From: an uncultured Bacteroidales bacterium | GTDB taxonomy: Bacteria > Bacteroidota > Bacteroidia > Bacteroidales > Muribaculaceae | Direction of reading: 5' to 3' | Assembly (NCBI GenBank): GCA_900539915.1 | Contig: UQDU01000003.1 | Span: 45,514 to 109,513, forward strand | DNA length: 64,000 nt | Shown: in pieces, positions 8,524 to 16,182 of the stretch | How the letters are laid out: the number at the start of each line of letters is the position of its first letter | Position numbering within the stretch: the first letter of the stretch is position 1 | The notes under the pieces: model-generated | The model's database searches: none | Seen by the model: only the letters and a program-made list of their open reading frames with translations | What the model was told of the DNA's origin: nothing | Made by a program: the position numbers and the translations under genes

Positions 8524-9606
8524 TTAGTTAGATTTCTTTTTGTTGTGTCGCATTTGTATGCCTTGACGTACCCATCCCGGCACTATACATGCTCCTATGA
8601 TGAGGTAGATATAGTAACTGATTATACGCCAAAACAGGGCTATCACTACGGCAAGCCCGTAATCGTTGAGCAAGTCTCCATAGTATTCGGTAAAGAGCCA
8701 TTCGCTCAATCCGCTGCCTCCGGGCGTAGGGCTGATAGTCAAGACTATCCATACGACAAACTGCCGGCCGAACACTACCAGCTGTGACGCATACGGAGCG
8801 AACGCCAGAAACAGCATGTTGACCACGAGGTATCTTGACGACCATGACAGCCCGGTGGCAGCAAAAGCCTTTATCCACCACCCCAAGGAACGATGTCTCA
8901 AATCCCTGCCCGTGGCCTCCATATTATCTGTCAATCTGACAGCCTTGGGCTGCCAGCGTCTAAGGAAGCGGATGCGGAATATAGAATTGATTACCTTCTT
9001 GATAACCGCAGGACGGGCGATAACGCCGAAGAACAGAAAGGATGTCCACAAGACTATACCGGCATAAACCAGCCAGAAAACTGTGCGCAACCCGGATGTG
9101 AAAGCATCACTGTTAAATCCAAACAGGATTTCAGGCGATATTATCCACATCAGTATCGGGCAGAATATGACGAAAAACGATTCGTCAAGTATCAGCGTGG
9201 TCATCATCAGCGTGGTGGCACGCCCGAAGGGTATGCCCTCACGGTGCAGGTAAATCATCCCGAAAGTCGAGCCGCCTACCGATGAGGGTGTGACAGCTGA
9301 GGTAAATTCACAGAGCATGTTGACCCTGATGGCCTGCTTCCATTTCAACTGACGGTCAGTTATGGCCCTGAAACGCCAGCTGAGTCCGAAGTCACGCCCT
9401 AACATACACAGCCATGCCAGGGCTATGCACCCTATGACATGGCCGTCAAAACGTATGCTTTTCCATACGTCCTCGCTAAATTCATCATGAAAAAGCCATG
9501 CCACGACACCCAACCCTATGAATACGGGTATAAGTATCTTATATGAAAGATTGCTTGACAGGAATTTTTTCCCGTCATTAAGGGTCTTGGCATCCGGCTC
9601 GTTCAT
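8524..9606 (-). CDS. Lysylphosphatidylglycerol-synthase-like TM / flippase-like protein
   Basis: This 360-residue multi-pass inner-membrane protein belongs to the family of lysylphosphatidylglycerol synthetase transmembrane domains (UPF0104, also called flippase-like domain). About eight hydrophobic helices are visible. Family motifs include RVNMLCEFTSAVTPSSVGGS around residues 90-110 and ISPTPGGSGLSEWLF in the C-terminal half, both matching the paired TPSxxGG and TPGGxGxxE signatures. It has no soluble synthetase domain, so an aminoacyl-lipid synthase role is unlikely and lipid translocation or an envelope-lipid role is inferred. It lies between purU and kdsB with gaps of only 13-15 bp. Confidence 0.85.
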   Translation of the reverse strand: MNEPDAKTLNDGKKFLSSNLSYKILIPVFIGLGVVAWLFHDEFSEDVWKSIRFDGHVIGCIALAWLCMLGRDFGLSWRFRAITDRQLKWKQAIRVNMLCEFTSAVTPSSVGGSTFGMIYLHREGIPFGRATTLMMTTLILDESFFVIFCPILMWIISPEILFGFNSDAFTSGLRTVFWLVYAGIVLWTSFLFFGVIARPAVIKKVINSIFRIRFLRRWQPKAVRLTDNMEATGRDLRHRSLGWWIKAFAATGLSWSSRYLVVNMLFLAFAPYASQLVVFGRQFVVWIVLTISPTPGGSGLSEWLFTEYYGDLLNDYGLAVVIALFWRIISYYIYLIIGACIVPGWVRQGIQMRHNKKKSN

Positions 9607-9621
9607 GGCAGCCAGTTATTG

Positions 9622-10491
9622 TCAGCTGAACACTATGGTGCGGTTATCGTAGGTCAGGATTTTGCGCTGTATATGCTTCTCAACAGCACGCGACAGCACA
9701 ATCTTCTCAAGATCGCGGCCTTTTTTGACCAGGTCCGGAATAGTGTCCTTATGGGAGATGCGTACTACCTCCTGCTCTATAATCGGTCCGGCATCAAGCT
9801 CGGTAGTGACATAGTGGCTCGTAGCTCCTATGAGCTTGACACCCCTTTCATAAGCCTGGTGATAAGGCTTCGCACCGACAAAAGCCGGCAGGAACGAGTG
9901 GTGTATATTGATAATCCTGTTAGGATAGCGGTTGATGAAATTTTCAGAAAGCACCTGCATATATCGCGCAAGCACTATGAAATCCACATTATACTTGTCA
10001 AGTATATCAAATTCCACCTGTTCCATCTCATCCTTGTTGTCACGAGTCACAGGCACGACCTCAAAAGGAATACCGAACTGCTGTCCGGCCATGGCCAGAT
10101 CAGGATGATTGCTTATGATGACAGGAATCTCCACATCCCACTCTCCGGCCACATAGCGTGACAGCATGTCATACAGACAATGCGACATCTTGCTGACAAA
10201 TATTGCCATACGCTGCACGTGGCTTGAGAAGCTGAGCTTGTATGTCAGGCTGTAGCGTTGCGCATAGAGGGTATTGAAATAATCGTCAATCTTCTCGCTG
10301 GGAATCAGGAAGCGGTCAAGCTCCCACTCCACTCTCATGTAGAATACACCGTTAACCCTATCGACATACTGGTCAAGGTATATGATATTACCCTGGTTTT
10401 CGGTGATAAATTGTGTTATAACAGCGATGATGCCTGGCTGGTCCGGACAATGCATGCGGAGTATAGCCGTCTTTTTGTGTTGTTGTTTCAA
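9622..10491 (-). CDS. purU: Formyltetrahydrofolate deformylase
   Basis: PurU hydrolyses 10-formyltetrahydrofolate to tetrahydrofolate and formate, balancing one-carbon pools. The 289-residue protein has an N-terminal ACT domain (ILRMHCPDQPGIIAVITQFI) and a C-terminal formyltransferase-fold domain. The catalytic residues are visible in NIHHSFLPAFVGAKPYHQA (histidine) and TTELDAGPIIEQ (aspartate). It is the first gene of the minus-strand run that continues through kdsB into the men genes. A -7 box at 10661-10668 lies about 170 bp upstream, giving a long leader. Confidence 0.95.
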   Translation of the reverse strand: MKQQHKKTAILRMHCPDQPGIIAVITQFITENQGNIIYLDQYVDRVNGVFYMRVEWELDRFLIPSEKIDDYFNTLYAQRYSLTYKLSFSSHVQRMAIFVSKMSHCLYDMLSRYVAGEWDVEIPVIISNHPDLAMAGQQFGIPFEVVPVTRDNKDEMEQVEFDILDKYNVDFIVLARYMQVLSENFINRYPNRIINIHHSFLPAFVGAKPYHQAYERGVKLIGATSHYVTTELDAGPIIEQEVVRISHKDTIPDLVKKGRDLEKIVLSRAVEKHIQRKILTYDNRTIVFS

Positions 10492-10858
10492 CTCTGTACT
10501 CTTTTATGGTTACATATCATGTCATGATATCCGCACTTTCTGTTCAGGTCAGTAAACCCAAAAACGATCCTATTTTAACAGATACGGATATCGCTATACC
10601 TATTGATGCTGGGCCATACTATCTTTCATAGATTACAGGTGTATGGAACTTAAGCATATGCAAATTTACAATTTTTTCCTTAACAACCATTTTATAGATG
10701 TTACTTAATCACTGGTCACATTTACAACTTATATTCTCGCACCAAGCTTTTTAATGTATTTTAACTTTATTAAGCGAACTTTTATCCTTAACTTTATGTT
10801 GTTCAAATCAGAGAGTTTTTATTTACTTCATTTTTTCACATTTTACAGGATATTGATT
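10492..10858. other. Intergenic region with purU leader and divergent upstream region
   Basis: This AT-rich stretch separates purU (minus) from a small plus-strand ORF. It holds a minus-strand -7 box at 10661-10668 and an 8-bp inverted repeat, GATATCCG at 10526-10533 and CGGATATC at 10585-10592, inside the predicted purU leader. The plus-strand side (10690-10858) is very AT-rich with imperfect TAACTTTA boxes. I see no further gene. Confidence 0.6.
10661..10668 (-). promoter_or_regulatory. Bacteroidota -7 box for purU operon
   Basis: Read on the minus strand this is TAAATTTG, a perfect TAnnTTTG box. It lies about 165 bases upstream of the purU start codon with no gene between. No clear TTTG -33 box is seen at the right distance. 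Confidence 0.55.
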
Positions 10859-11059
10859 ATGGATAAATTTTCTTACGCACATGATGCCTTCTTTGGCAGC
10901 CTGGTAGGTGAAAGCGTTTCTGAACCTGCTCCTGCAAAGACTTCAGGCCATGATTTCGTAGCCGAATGGCTTGTAGCATCAATCACCGATGATGCCATCA
11001 CATCTATTCATACGGAATCAAAGCCAAAACGTGTCATCAACGACATCTGGCACTCCTGA
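10859..11059 (+). CDS. Small uncharacterised protein
   Basis: This is a 66-residue protein starting MDKFSYAHDAFFGSLVGES. The frame is open further upstream to 10754, but that part is AT-rich and rich in Phe, Leu and Ile, unlike the rest. The ATG at 10859, where the composition changes, is the better start. The product is acidic and hydrophilic, with no membrane segment, cysteine motif or recognisable domain. It is followed 30 bp later by the hairpin at 11091-11136. I do not recognise a family. The codon use matches neighbouring genes, which supports it being real. Confidence 0.5.
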   Translation: MDKFSYAHDAFFGSLVGESVSEPAPAKTSGHDFVAEWLVASITDDAITSIHTESKPKRVINDIWHS

Positions 11060-11083
11060 CCCCACGAGGTCAACCTGATGCAA

Positions 11084-11138
11084 AAAAAAGAATCAGACAG
11101 GCACACATCCCATATGGGGCGTGTGCCTGTCTGATTTC
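11084..11138. terminator. Strong bidirectional terminator
   Basis: A perfect 16-bp inverted repeat pairs 11091-11106 (AATCAGACAGGCACAC) with 11121-11136, with an inner CCC/GGG extension in the loop. The minus-strand exit has a run of eight U residues (complement of 11082-11089). The plus-strand exit has a short U tail. It lies directly after the flavodoxin stop codon and after the small plus-strand ORF, so it serves both convergent genes. Confidence 0.9.
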
Positions 11139-11141
11139 CTA

Positions 11142-11648
11142 TCAGTCGTTTATGGCATTTTTTACTATTGTACACCATTGGTCTATGCGTTCAGGCGACA
11201 TCTGCGACTCGTTTGTTTCATCAAGCAGAAGTCCTACGGCCTTACCGTCACGCACAGCTGTAGAATGCTCAAATCCATAACCGTCAGCATTGAAAGCTCC
11301 GATAAACTCGGCTCCGGTATCCTTAAGCTCATCATAAAGAGTGCCCACTCCGTTACAGAAGGTATCGCTCATGGTCTCATCGCCGCAGCCAAACAGCGCA
11401 ATCTGCTTACCGGTCAGATCTATTACTTTCAGACCGTTCACAAAATCGGCCCAATCATCCTGTATGTCGCCTGAGCCCCAGGTGGATGTGCCGAGTATCA
11501 GCACTTCATAGTCTGCTACATCGGTGGGAGCGCTTTCAGCCACATTATGCACGTCGCTTTTATCTACACCCAGAAGAGCGGCAATCTGCTTGGCTACTTC
11601 TTCTGTAGTGCCTGTTGTCGAACCATAAAATATGCCCGTCTTTTTCAT
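11142..11648 (-). CDS. fldA: Flavodoxin
   Basis: This is an FMN-binding electron carrier of 168 residues, the long-chain flavodoxin type. The phosphate-binding loop is GSTTGTTEEVAKQI near residues 9-22. The 50s loop GTSTWGSGDIQDDW near 53-66 carries the tryptophan that stacks on the isoalloxazine, and FGCGDE near 87-92 is the third flavin contact. It likely replaces ferredoxin under iron limitation, as known for the family. A perfect 10-bp inverted repeat overlaps its start codon (see 11647-11677). It is transcribed toward the strong terminator at 11084-11138. Confidence 0.96.
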   Translation of the reverse strand: MKKTGIFYGSTTGTTEEVAKQIAALLGVDKSDVHNVAESAPTDVADYEVLILGTSTWGSGDIQDDWADFVNGLKVIDLTGKQIALFGCGDETMSDTFCNGVGTLYDELKDTGAEFIGAFNADGYGFEHSTAVRDGKAVGLLLDETNESQMSPERIDQWCTIVKNAIND

Positions 11649-11677
11649 AACTGAATTAAATTAATTGATTCAGTTAT
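11647..11677 (-). promoter_or_regulatory. Inverted repeat overlapping flavodoxin start
   Basis: ATAACTGAAT at 11647-11656 and ATTCAGTTAT at 11668-11677 form a perfect 10-bp inverted repeat with an 11-base spacer. On the transcript the second arm overlaps the AUG. It could be a repressor operator or an RNA hairpin that masks the start codon. Which one is not decidable from sequence. Confidence 0.6.
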
Positions 11678-11754
11678 AAAACGCCATATCCACGGCCATA
11701 GTTCATCTGGACGACAATCAAATCACGACGACCTGTCTGCTCTTCACCCGGCCA

Positions 11755-12753
11755 TCACATTGACACTGCGGAACTTATCACTATGCCGCTTCCATCGACC
11801 ATTACATCTTTAATCTCGGCGGCAAGAAGACATGTATGGCCAAAAGAAAGTTCAAAATGAGTGCCGGGGTAATTTATAGTGACCGAACCCTCTATACAGG
11901 TCAATATAGTGAAACTGTCAAGCGGAAATTCCAGACTGCATGTACCATCGACATGATGCTTCCTTACAGTCGCCCAATCCTTCATCAGCAGAATCTGGTC
12001 ATTTGAATGCCGCCAATAAGGGCTCGGGATAAAGCTGTCGTATTTATCAAGAGACATGACACGGCGAGCCTCCTCGGTATGCAGCTGGCGTTTCCTGCCG
12101 GACTTGTCCTTGCGGTCATAGTCATACACACGGTAGGTGATGCCGCTCGTCTGCTGTATCTCCATCAGGAAATTGCCGGCACCTATGGCATGGATATTTC
12201 CTCCAGGGAGATAGAACGTGTCACCCGAACGGGAACTATGCGTAGAGATAAAATCAAGGATGGTTTTGGACTCTATCGCACGCTCGTACTCCTCGGGAGT
12301 CAACGCTTTCTTGAATCCGGCATAGATTTTGGCACCTCCCTGGCTGCGTATGATATACCACAATTCATTTTTTCCTCCTATGAGTCCGGAATCCTTGGCT
12401 GTCGCATCGTCAGGGTGGACCTGCACTGACAGGTCACGCGCAGCATCGATAAACTTAACGAGTATGGGGAATCTCGTGCCGAATTTTGCATACACACGCT
12501 TGCCCATAAGCCTTGCTCCCAGACGTGCTATCAGTTCCGAGATGCTAAGGCCGTCATACTCTCCCCCCTCCACGATGGACTCATCGCTTTCAAGACCTGA
12601 GATTTCCCAGCATTCGCCTATAGTGCCGCCGCCGGAATATGTGTCAAGCGACTTGAAATATTTCATAAAAGATCCGCCCCATATGACTGGCTTCAATATG
12701 GGATGAAATACTATGGGCGGCAGATATGAATTGTTTACTGGCTTTTGGTCCAT
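11755..12753 (-). CDS. manA: Mannose-6-phosphate isomerase, class I
   Basis: This zinc enzyme interconverts mannose 6-phosphate and fructose 6-phosphate, supplying GDP-mannose and related sugars for glycans. The 332-residue protein has the cupin-type zinc site: LSVQVHPDDA near 108-117 gives Gln and His ligands, GKNELWYI near 128-135 gives the Glu, and PGGNIHAIGAG near 200-210 gives the last His. WGG near residues 25-27 is also typical. It follows the NigD-like gene by 21 bp on the minus strand. About 106 bp separate it from the flavodoxin gene downstream. Confidence 0.94.
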   Translation of the reverse strand: MDQKPVNNSYLPPIVFHPILKPVIWGGSFMKYFKSLDTYSGGGTIGECWEISGLESDESIVEGGEYDGLSISELIARLGARLMGKRVYAKFGTRFPILVKFIDAARDLSVQVHPDDATAKDSGLIGGKNELWYIIRSQGGAKIYAGFKKALTPEEYERAIESKTILDFISTHSSRSGDTFYLPGGNIHAIGAGNFLMEIQQTSGITYRVYDYDRKDKSGRKRQLHTEEARRVMSLDKYDSFIPSPYWRHSNDQILLMKDWATVRKHHVDGTCSLEFPLDSFTILTCIEGSVTINYPGTHFELSFGHTCLLAAEIKDVMVDGSGIVISSAVSM

Positions 12754-12774
12754 CAGATTTTATAGAGACATCGT

Positions 12775-13443
12775 TTACAGGAGAAATGTCAACACATTTT
12801 CCTTGAGATTTGTATTATTGATATGCACCTCGATTGCATCAAGCGACTGGTGCTCTGACAGATAGCGGGTCAGGTCAAAAGAGATGTAATAAACGCGGTC
12901 AAATGTGGCGTCGGCAGGTGCCTGATGCACTAAATATAACACACCTTCATCTTCGGCCGACGGCACAAGGGCAAGCACCCTCGGAGACTCGCTGAACGCA
13001 AGCTTACAACGGATGTTGAGATAGCTCCCGGCACGCCATGCCGACAACAGATACACCCCCGACTTGTCCCAATCGGGATACCGGGATATATCCTTATCGC
13101 TGACATCCATGGTCGTAACCGCCGCAAGCGACGTCGGCTCTACAAACCCCGACGCGGATTCATCACCTCCGACAGGGATATATGTCATAAGATACCGCTG
13201 CCCGGCTACGACATAGCCATCCATCTGCACTCCGGTGTAGAGCCGCGCCGGCGTGGCATCGTCGATACTTATGTAATCGAATACCGCACCATCGGTCATG
13301 CCGACATACGTCACAAGATTAGTGACCGCTGCCTCGCGATACTCCGGATTGTCGTCAGTATCGTTACACGAAGTCATAATCGCCGAAAGGGCAAGACAAC
13401 CGACACCAATCAGCCTCAGCATATATATCCGTGCTCTATACAT
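12775..13443 (-). CDS. NigD-like lipoprotein
   Basis: This is a 222-residue predicted outer-envelope lipoprotein. The N-terminus MYRARIYMLRLIGVGCLALSAIMTSC, here split by its features, has a basic start, a hydrophobic core and a lipobox SAIMTSC with the lipidated cysteine near residue 26. The C-terminal VYYISFDLTRYL and IEVHINNTNL segments resemble the conserved end of NigD-like proteins of Bacteroidales. A later ATG (residue 8) could also start translation. NigD is a putative immunity factor of a Bacteroides bacteriocin locus, but NigD-like paralogues are common and no bacteriocin gene is seen here. It lies between lolD and manA. Confidence 0.65.
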   Translation of the reverse strand: MYRARIYMLRLIGVGCLALSAIMTSCNDTDDNPEYREAAVTNLVTYVGMTDGAVFDYISIDDATPARLYTGVQMDGYVVAGQRYLMTYIPVGGDESASGFVEPTSLAAVTTMDVSDKDISRYPDWDKSGVYLLSAWRAGSYLNIRCKLAFSESPRVLALVPSAEDEGVLYLVHQAPADATFDRVYYISFDLTRYLSEHQSLDAIEVHINNTNLKENVLTFLL

Positions 13444-13470
13444 ATATTCTTATGACATTGACAATACGGA

Positions 13471-14154
13471 TTAACACTGAGATATGCCGGCATTTGTATC
13501 AATACGCTCAATCACTCCGTCACGCAGATGCACTATCTTGTCACAATCCGCGGCAAGCGATTCGTCATGGGTCACTATGGCAAATGATGCGCCCATATCA
13601 CGCCGTATATCGAAAAACAGGCGGTGTAATTCAGCCCGATTATGCGAGTCAAGGCTTCCTGTAGGCTCATCGGCGAGGATTATAGACGGATTATTCATCA
13701 AAGCCCTCGCAACAGCGCCACGCTGGCTCTCTCCTCCTGACAGCTGGGCCGGACGGTGTGACAGACGGTTTGATATGCCGAGGTAATCACACAGATACTT
13801 CGCCCTCTCAGTGGCTTCTCTGACCGGGATGCCACCGATAAGCGCAGGCATGATGACATTTTCAAGCAAAGAAAACTCCGGCAACAGCTGGTGAAACTGG
13901 AAAACGAATCCGATATGCGAGTTACGGAACGATGAAAGCCTTCTCTCCGACATGCCAAACAGCGGTTCGCCGTTGTAACGCACCTCGCCGCTGTCAGGCC
14001 GGTCAAGCGCACCTATGATTTGGAGCAATGTGGTCTTGCCGGCACCACTCGGCCCGACAATGGCAGTAATCTCCGAATCTGACAATGAGATACTCACATT
14101 ATCAAGCACACGAAGTGTCCCATAGGATTTGGATATGTCGGTCGCTTCAATCAT
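13471..14154 (-). CDS. lolD: ABC transporter ATP-binding protein, LolD/MacB type
   Basis: This 227-residue ATPase has Walker A GPSGAGKTTLL near 33-43, the Q-loop in FVFQFHQLLPEF, the ABC signature LSGGESQRGAVARAL, Walker B IILADEPTGSLD, and the switch histidine in VTHD. The LLPEF segment and length are typical of LolD, the ATPase that drives release of lipoproteins from the inner membrane by LolC/E. No permease gene is adjacent. A MacB-like role is the main alternative. A -7 box lies only 9 bp upstream of the ATG, so the transcript should have almost no leader. Confidence 0.85.
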   Translation of the reverse strand: MIEATDISKSYGTLRVLDNVSISLSDSEITAIVGPSGAGKTTLLQIIGALDRPDSGEVRYNGEPLFGMSERRLSSFRNSHIGFVFQFHQLLPEFSLLENVIMPALIGGIPVREATERAKYLCDYLGISNRLSHRPAQLSGGESQRGAVARALMNNPSIILADEPTGSLDSHNRAELHRLFFDIRRDMGASFAIVTHDESLAADCDKIVHLRDGVIERIDTNAGISQC

Positions 14155-14162
14155 AATTGATG

Positions 14163-14170
14163 CAAATTTA
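14163..14170 (-). promoter_or_regulatory. -7 box for lolD, nearly leaderless
   Basis: On the minus strand this reads TAAATTTG. It ends 8 bases before the lolD ATG at 14154, so the transcript start must fall within a few bases of the start codon. Confidence 0.6.
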
Positions 14171-14246
14171 GCTTTTTATTGGTAATTCCTGTATTTCTTA
14201 AAGTTGAAAAATCCACCCATAGATGGATTTTATCAAGGATAATGAC

Positions 14247-14254
14247 TAAATTTG
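14247..14254 (+). promoter_or_regulatory. -7 box for DUF3467-cysS
   Basis: TAAATTTG matches the Bacteroidota -7 consensus. It lies 29 bp upstream of the DUF3467 start. A short hairpin, AAAATCCA at 14207-14214 with TGGATTTT at 14224-14231, sits just upstream of it between the divergent promoters. Confidence 0.6.
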
Positions 14255-14283
14255 CATATATCAACCTTTAAAATTTTACAAAC

Positions 14284-14619
14284 ATGGCAGAAAACAAACA
14301 ACAGGAAATCAAAATAGAGCTCACACCCGAGGTAGCAAACGGCCACTATGCCAATCTGGCCGTCATATCCCACTCTGGCAATGAATTTTTCCTTGATTTC
14401 ATATCCGTAGCTCCCAACATGCCCCAGGCAAAAGTACAGAGCCGCATCATAATGACTCCAGAAAACGCCAAGAACCTCATGTTTGCCCTGACTGACAACA
14501 TCAAGAAGTATGAGACGAATTTCGGCGTAATCCAGCAGAAGAAGCCCCTCAACAACAATCAGAACAACGGTAACAACGGCGAAATCCCCAACCCGTTCAT
14601 GATGGGCGGAAAAGCATAA
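14284..14619 (+). CDS. DUF3467 family protein
   Basis: This is a 111-residue soluble protein of the DUF3467 family, common in Bacteroidota and of unknown function. The domain covers nearly the whole chain: HYANLAVISHSGNEFFLDFI near 21-40, then IMTPENAKNLMFALTDNIKKYE near 58-79. The C-terminus is rich in asparagine and glycine and looks disordered. It has its own promoter at 14247-14254 and ends 8 bp before cysS, so the two are likely co-transcribed. Confidence 0.88.
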   Translation: MAENKQQEIKIELTPEVANGHYANLAVISHSGNEFFLDFISVAPNMPQAKVQSRIIMTPENAKNLMFALTDNIKKYETNFGVIQQKKPLNNNQNNGNNGEIPNPFMMGGKA

Positions 14620-14627
14620 TCTGTCTA

Positions 14628-16106
14628 ATGGAGCTTTACAATACACTGACGCGCACCAAGCAGTTTTTCAAGCCTCTGCACGAAGGACGTGTAGGCATGT
14701 ATGTGTGCGGCCCCACAGTCTATGGCGACGGGCATCTCGGACATGCACGTCCGGCTATCACATTTGACGTATTGTTTCGCTACCTCCTCCATCAGGGCTA
14801 TAAAGTGCGCTATGTGCGCAACATCACCGATGTAGGCCATCTTGAGCATGACGCCGACGACGGAGAAGACAAGATAGCCAAGAAAGCCCGGCTTGACCAG
14901 CTCGAGCCTATGGAAGTGGTGCAACACTATCTCATCCGCTATCACAAGGCGATGGAGAAACTCAATGTGCTCCCCCCGTCAATCGAGCCCCACGCTTCCG
15001 GACATATCATAGAGCAGATCGAGTATATCAAAAAAATACTTGAAAGCGGCTATGCCTACGAAAGTAACGGCTCCGTGTATTTCGATGTGCCGAAATACAA
15101 CAGCGAACACCCTTACGGCAAGCTGTCGGGACGCAACATTGACGAGCTGCTGGCTACCACACGCACCCTTGACGGACAGGAAGAGAAACGCAATCCGGCA
15201 GACTTCGCATTGTGGAAAAAGGCATCACCCATGCACATCATGCATTGGCCGTCACCATGGAGCGAAGGGTTCCCGGGATGGCATCTCGAATGCTCGACCA
15301 TGAGCGAGAAATATCTCGGTCAGCAGTTTGACATACATGGCGGCGGCATGGACCTCATGTTCCCCCACCATGAATGCGAGATAGCCCAGTCGGTAGCCCA
15401 TAACGGCAAGGACAGTGTGAAATACTGGCTGCACAACAATATGATTACCATCAACGGAAAGAAGATGGGCAAATCGCTCGGCAACTTCATCACGCTTGAC
15501 GAGTTTTTCACCGGCAGCCATCCGCTTCTCACACAGGCCTACTCTCCCATGACCATACGTTTCTTCATCTTGCAGGCCCATTACCGCGGCACCGTGGATT
15601 TCAGCAACGAAGCTCTGCAAGGCGCTGAGAAAGCACTGCAACGTATGACGGAGGGTTACAAGAGACTGATGTCGCTGAAACCGTCCGACACGTCGACCGT
15701 AGATATATCCGGCATCAAAGCGGCATGTTACGAAGCCATGGACGATGACCTCAATACTCCCATGGTTATCGCACATCTTTTCGATCTTTGCAAGATTATC
15801 AATCAGGTCAACGACGGCAATGCCAAAGCCACCCAGGCCGACATCGACGAGATGAAGGATATAATGAATACGTTCCTCATTGATATTCTCGGCATCAAAC
15901 CTGACGGAGGCGTAACCTCGGAAGCAGCTGAAGGCGACAACAAAATGAAACCTTTTGAAGAGGCTGTAGAACTACTGCTCAAAATGAGAGCAAAAGCCAA
16001 GGCATCCAAAGATTGGGCCACCGCTGATGCCCTGCGAGACAAAATGAGCGAAATAGGCTTCAATGTCAAGGATACGAAAGATGGATTTGAGTGGTCATTG
16101 AAGTGA
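14628..16106 (+). CDS. cysS: Cysteinyl-tRNA synthetase
   Basis: This class I aminoacyl-tRNA synthetase charges tRNA-Cys. The 492-residue length is normal. The first zinc cysteine is in MYVCGPTVYG near residue 27. The HIGH motif is HLGHAR near 37-42. Further zinc ligands are in WHLECSTMS and FPHHECEIAQS. The KMSKS motif is KKMGKSLGN near 281-289, with Gly in place of the first Ser. The C-terminal anticodon-binding domain ends RDKMSEIGFNVKDTKDGFEW. The strong hairpin at 16123-16170 terminates it. Confidence 0.97.
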   Translation: MELYNTLTRTKQFFKPLHEGRVGMYVCGPTVYGDGHLGHARPAITFDVLFRYLLHQGYKVRYVRNITDVGHLEHDADDGEDKIAKKARLDQLEPMEVVQHYLIRYHKAMEKLNVLPPSIEPHASGHIIEQIEYIKKILESGYAYESNGSVYFDVPKYNSEHPYGKLSGRNIDELLATTRTLDGQEEKRNPADFALWKKASPMHIMHWPSPWSEGFPGWHLECSTMSEKYLGQQFDIHGGGMDLMFPHHECEIAQSVAHNGKDSVKYWLHNNMITINGKKMGKSLGNFITLDEFFTGSHPLLTQAYSPMTIRFFILQAHYRGTVDFSNEALQGAEKALQRMTEGYKRLMSLKPSDTSTVDISGIKAACYEAMDDDLNTPMVIAHLFDLCKIINQVNDGNAKATQADIDEMKDIMNTFLIDILGIKPDGGVTSEAAEGDNKMKPFEEAVELLLKMRAKAKASKDWATADALRDKMSEIGFNVKDTKDGFEWSLK

Positions 16107-16122
16107 CACCACAATCCATACC

Positions 16123-16172
16123 AATAAAAGTATCGGGGGCTTCCTGACAGGAAGCCCCCGATACTTTTATGT
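16123..16172. terminator. Bidirectional terminator between cysS and ugd
   Basis: A perfect inverted repeat of about 21 bp pairs 16123-16145 with 16148-16170 (core TATCGGGGGCTTCC), with a tiny loop. The arms begin and end with ATAAAAG/CTTTTAT, giving U-rich tails in both directions. It lies between the convergent ends of cysS and ugd. Confidence 0.92.
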
Positions 16173-16182
16173 TCTTACAATA

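Noticed and set aside
12775..13443. Bacteriocin immunity locus
   Set aside because: The lipoprotein is only NigD-like, and no bacteriocin or export gene is adjacent.
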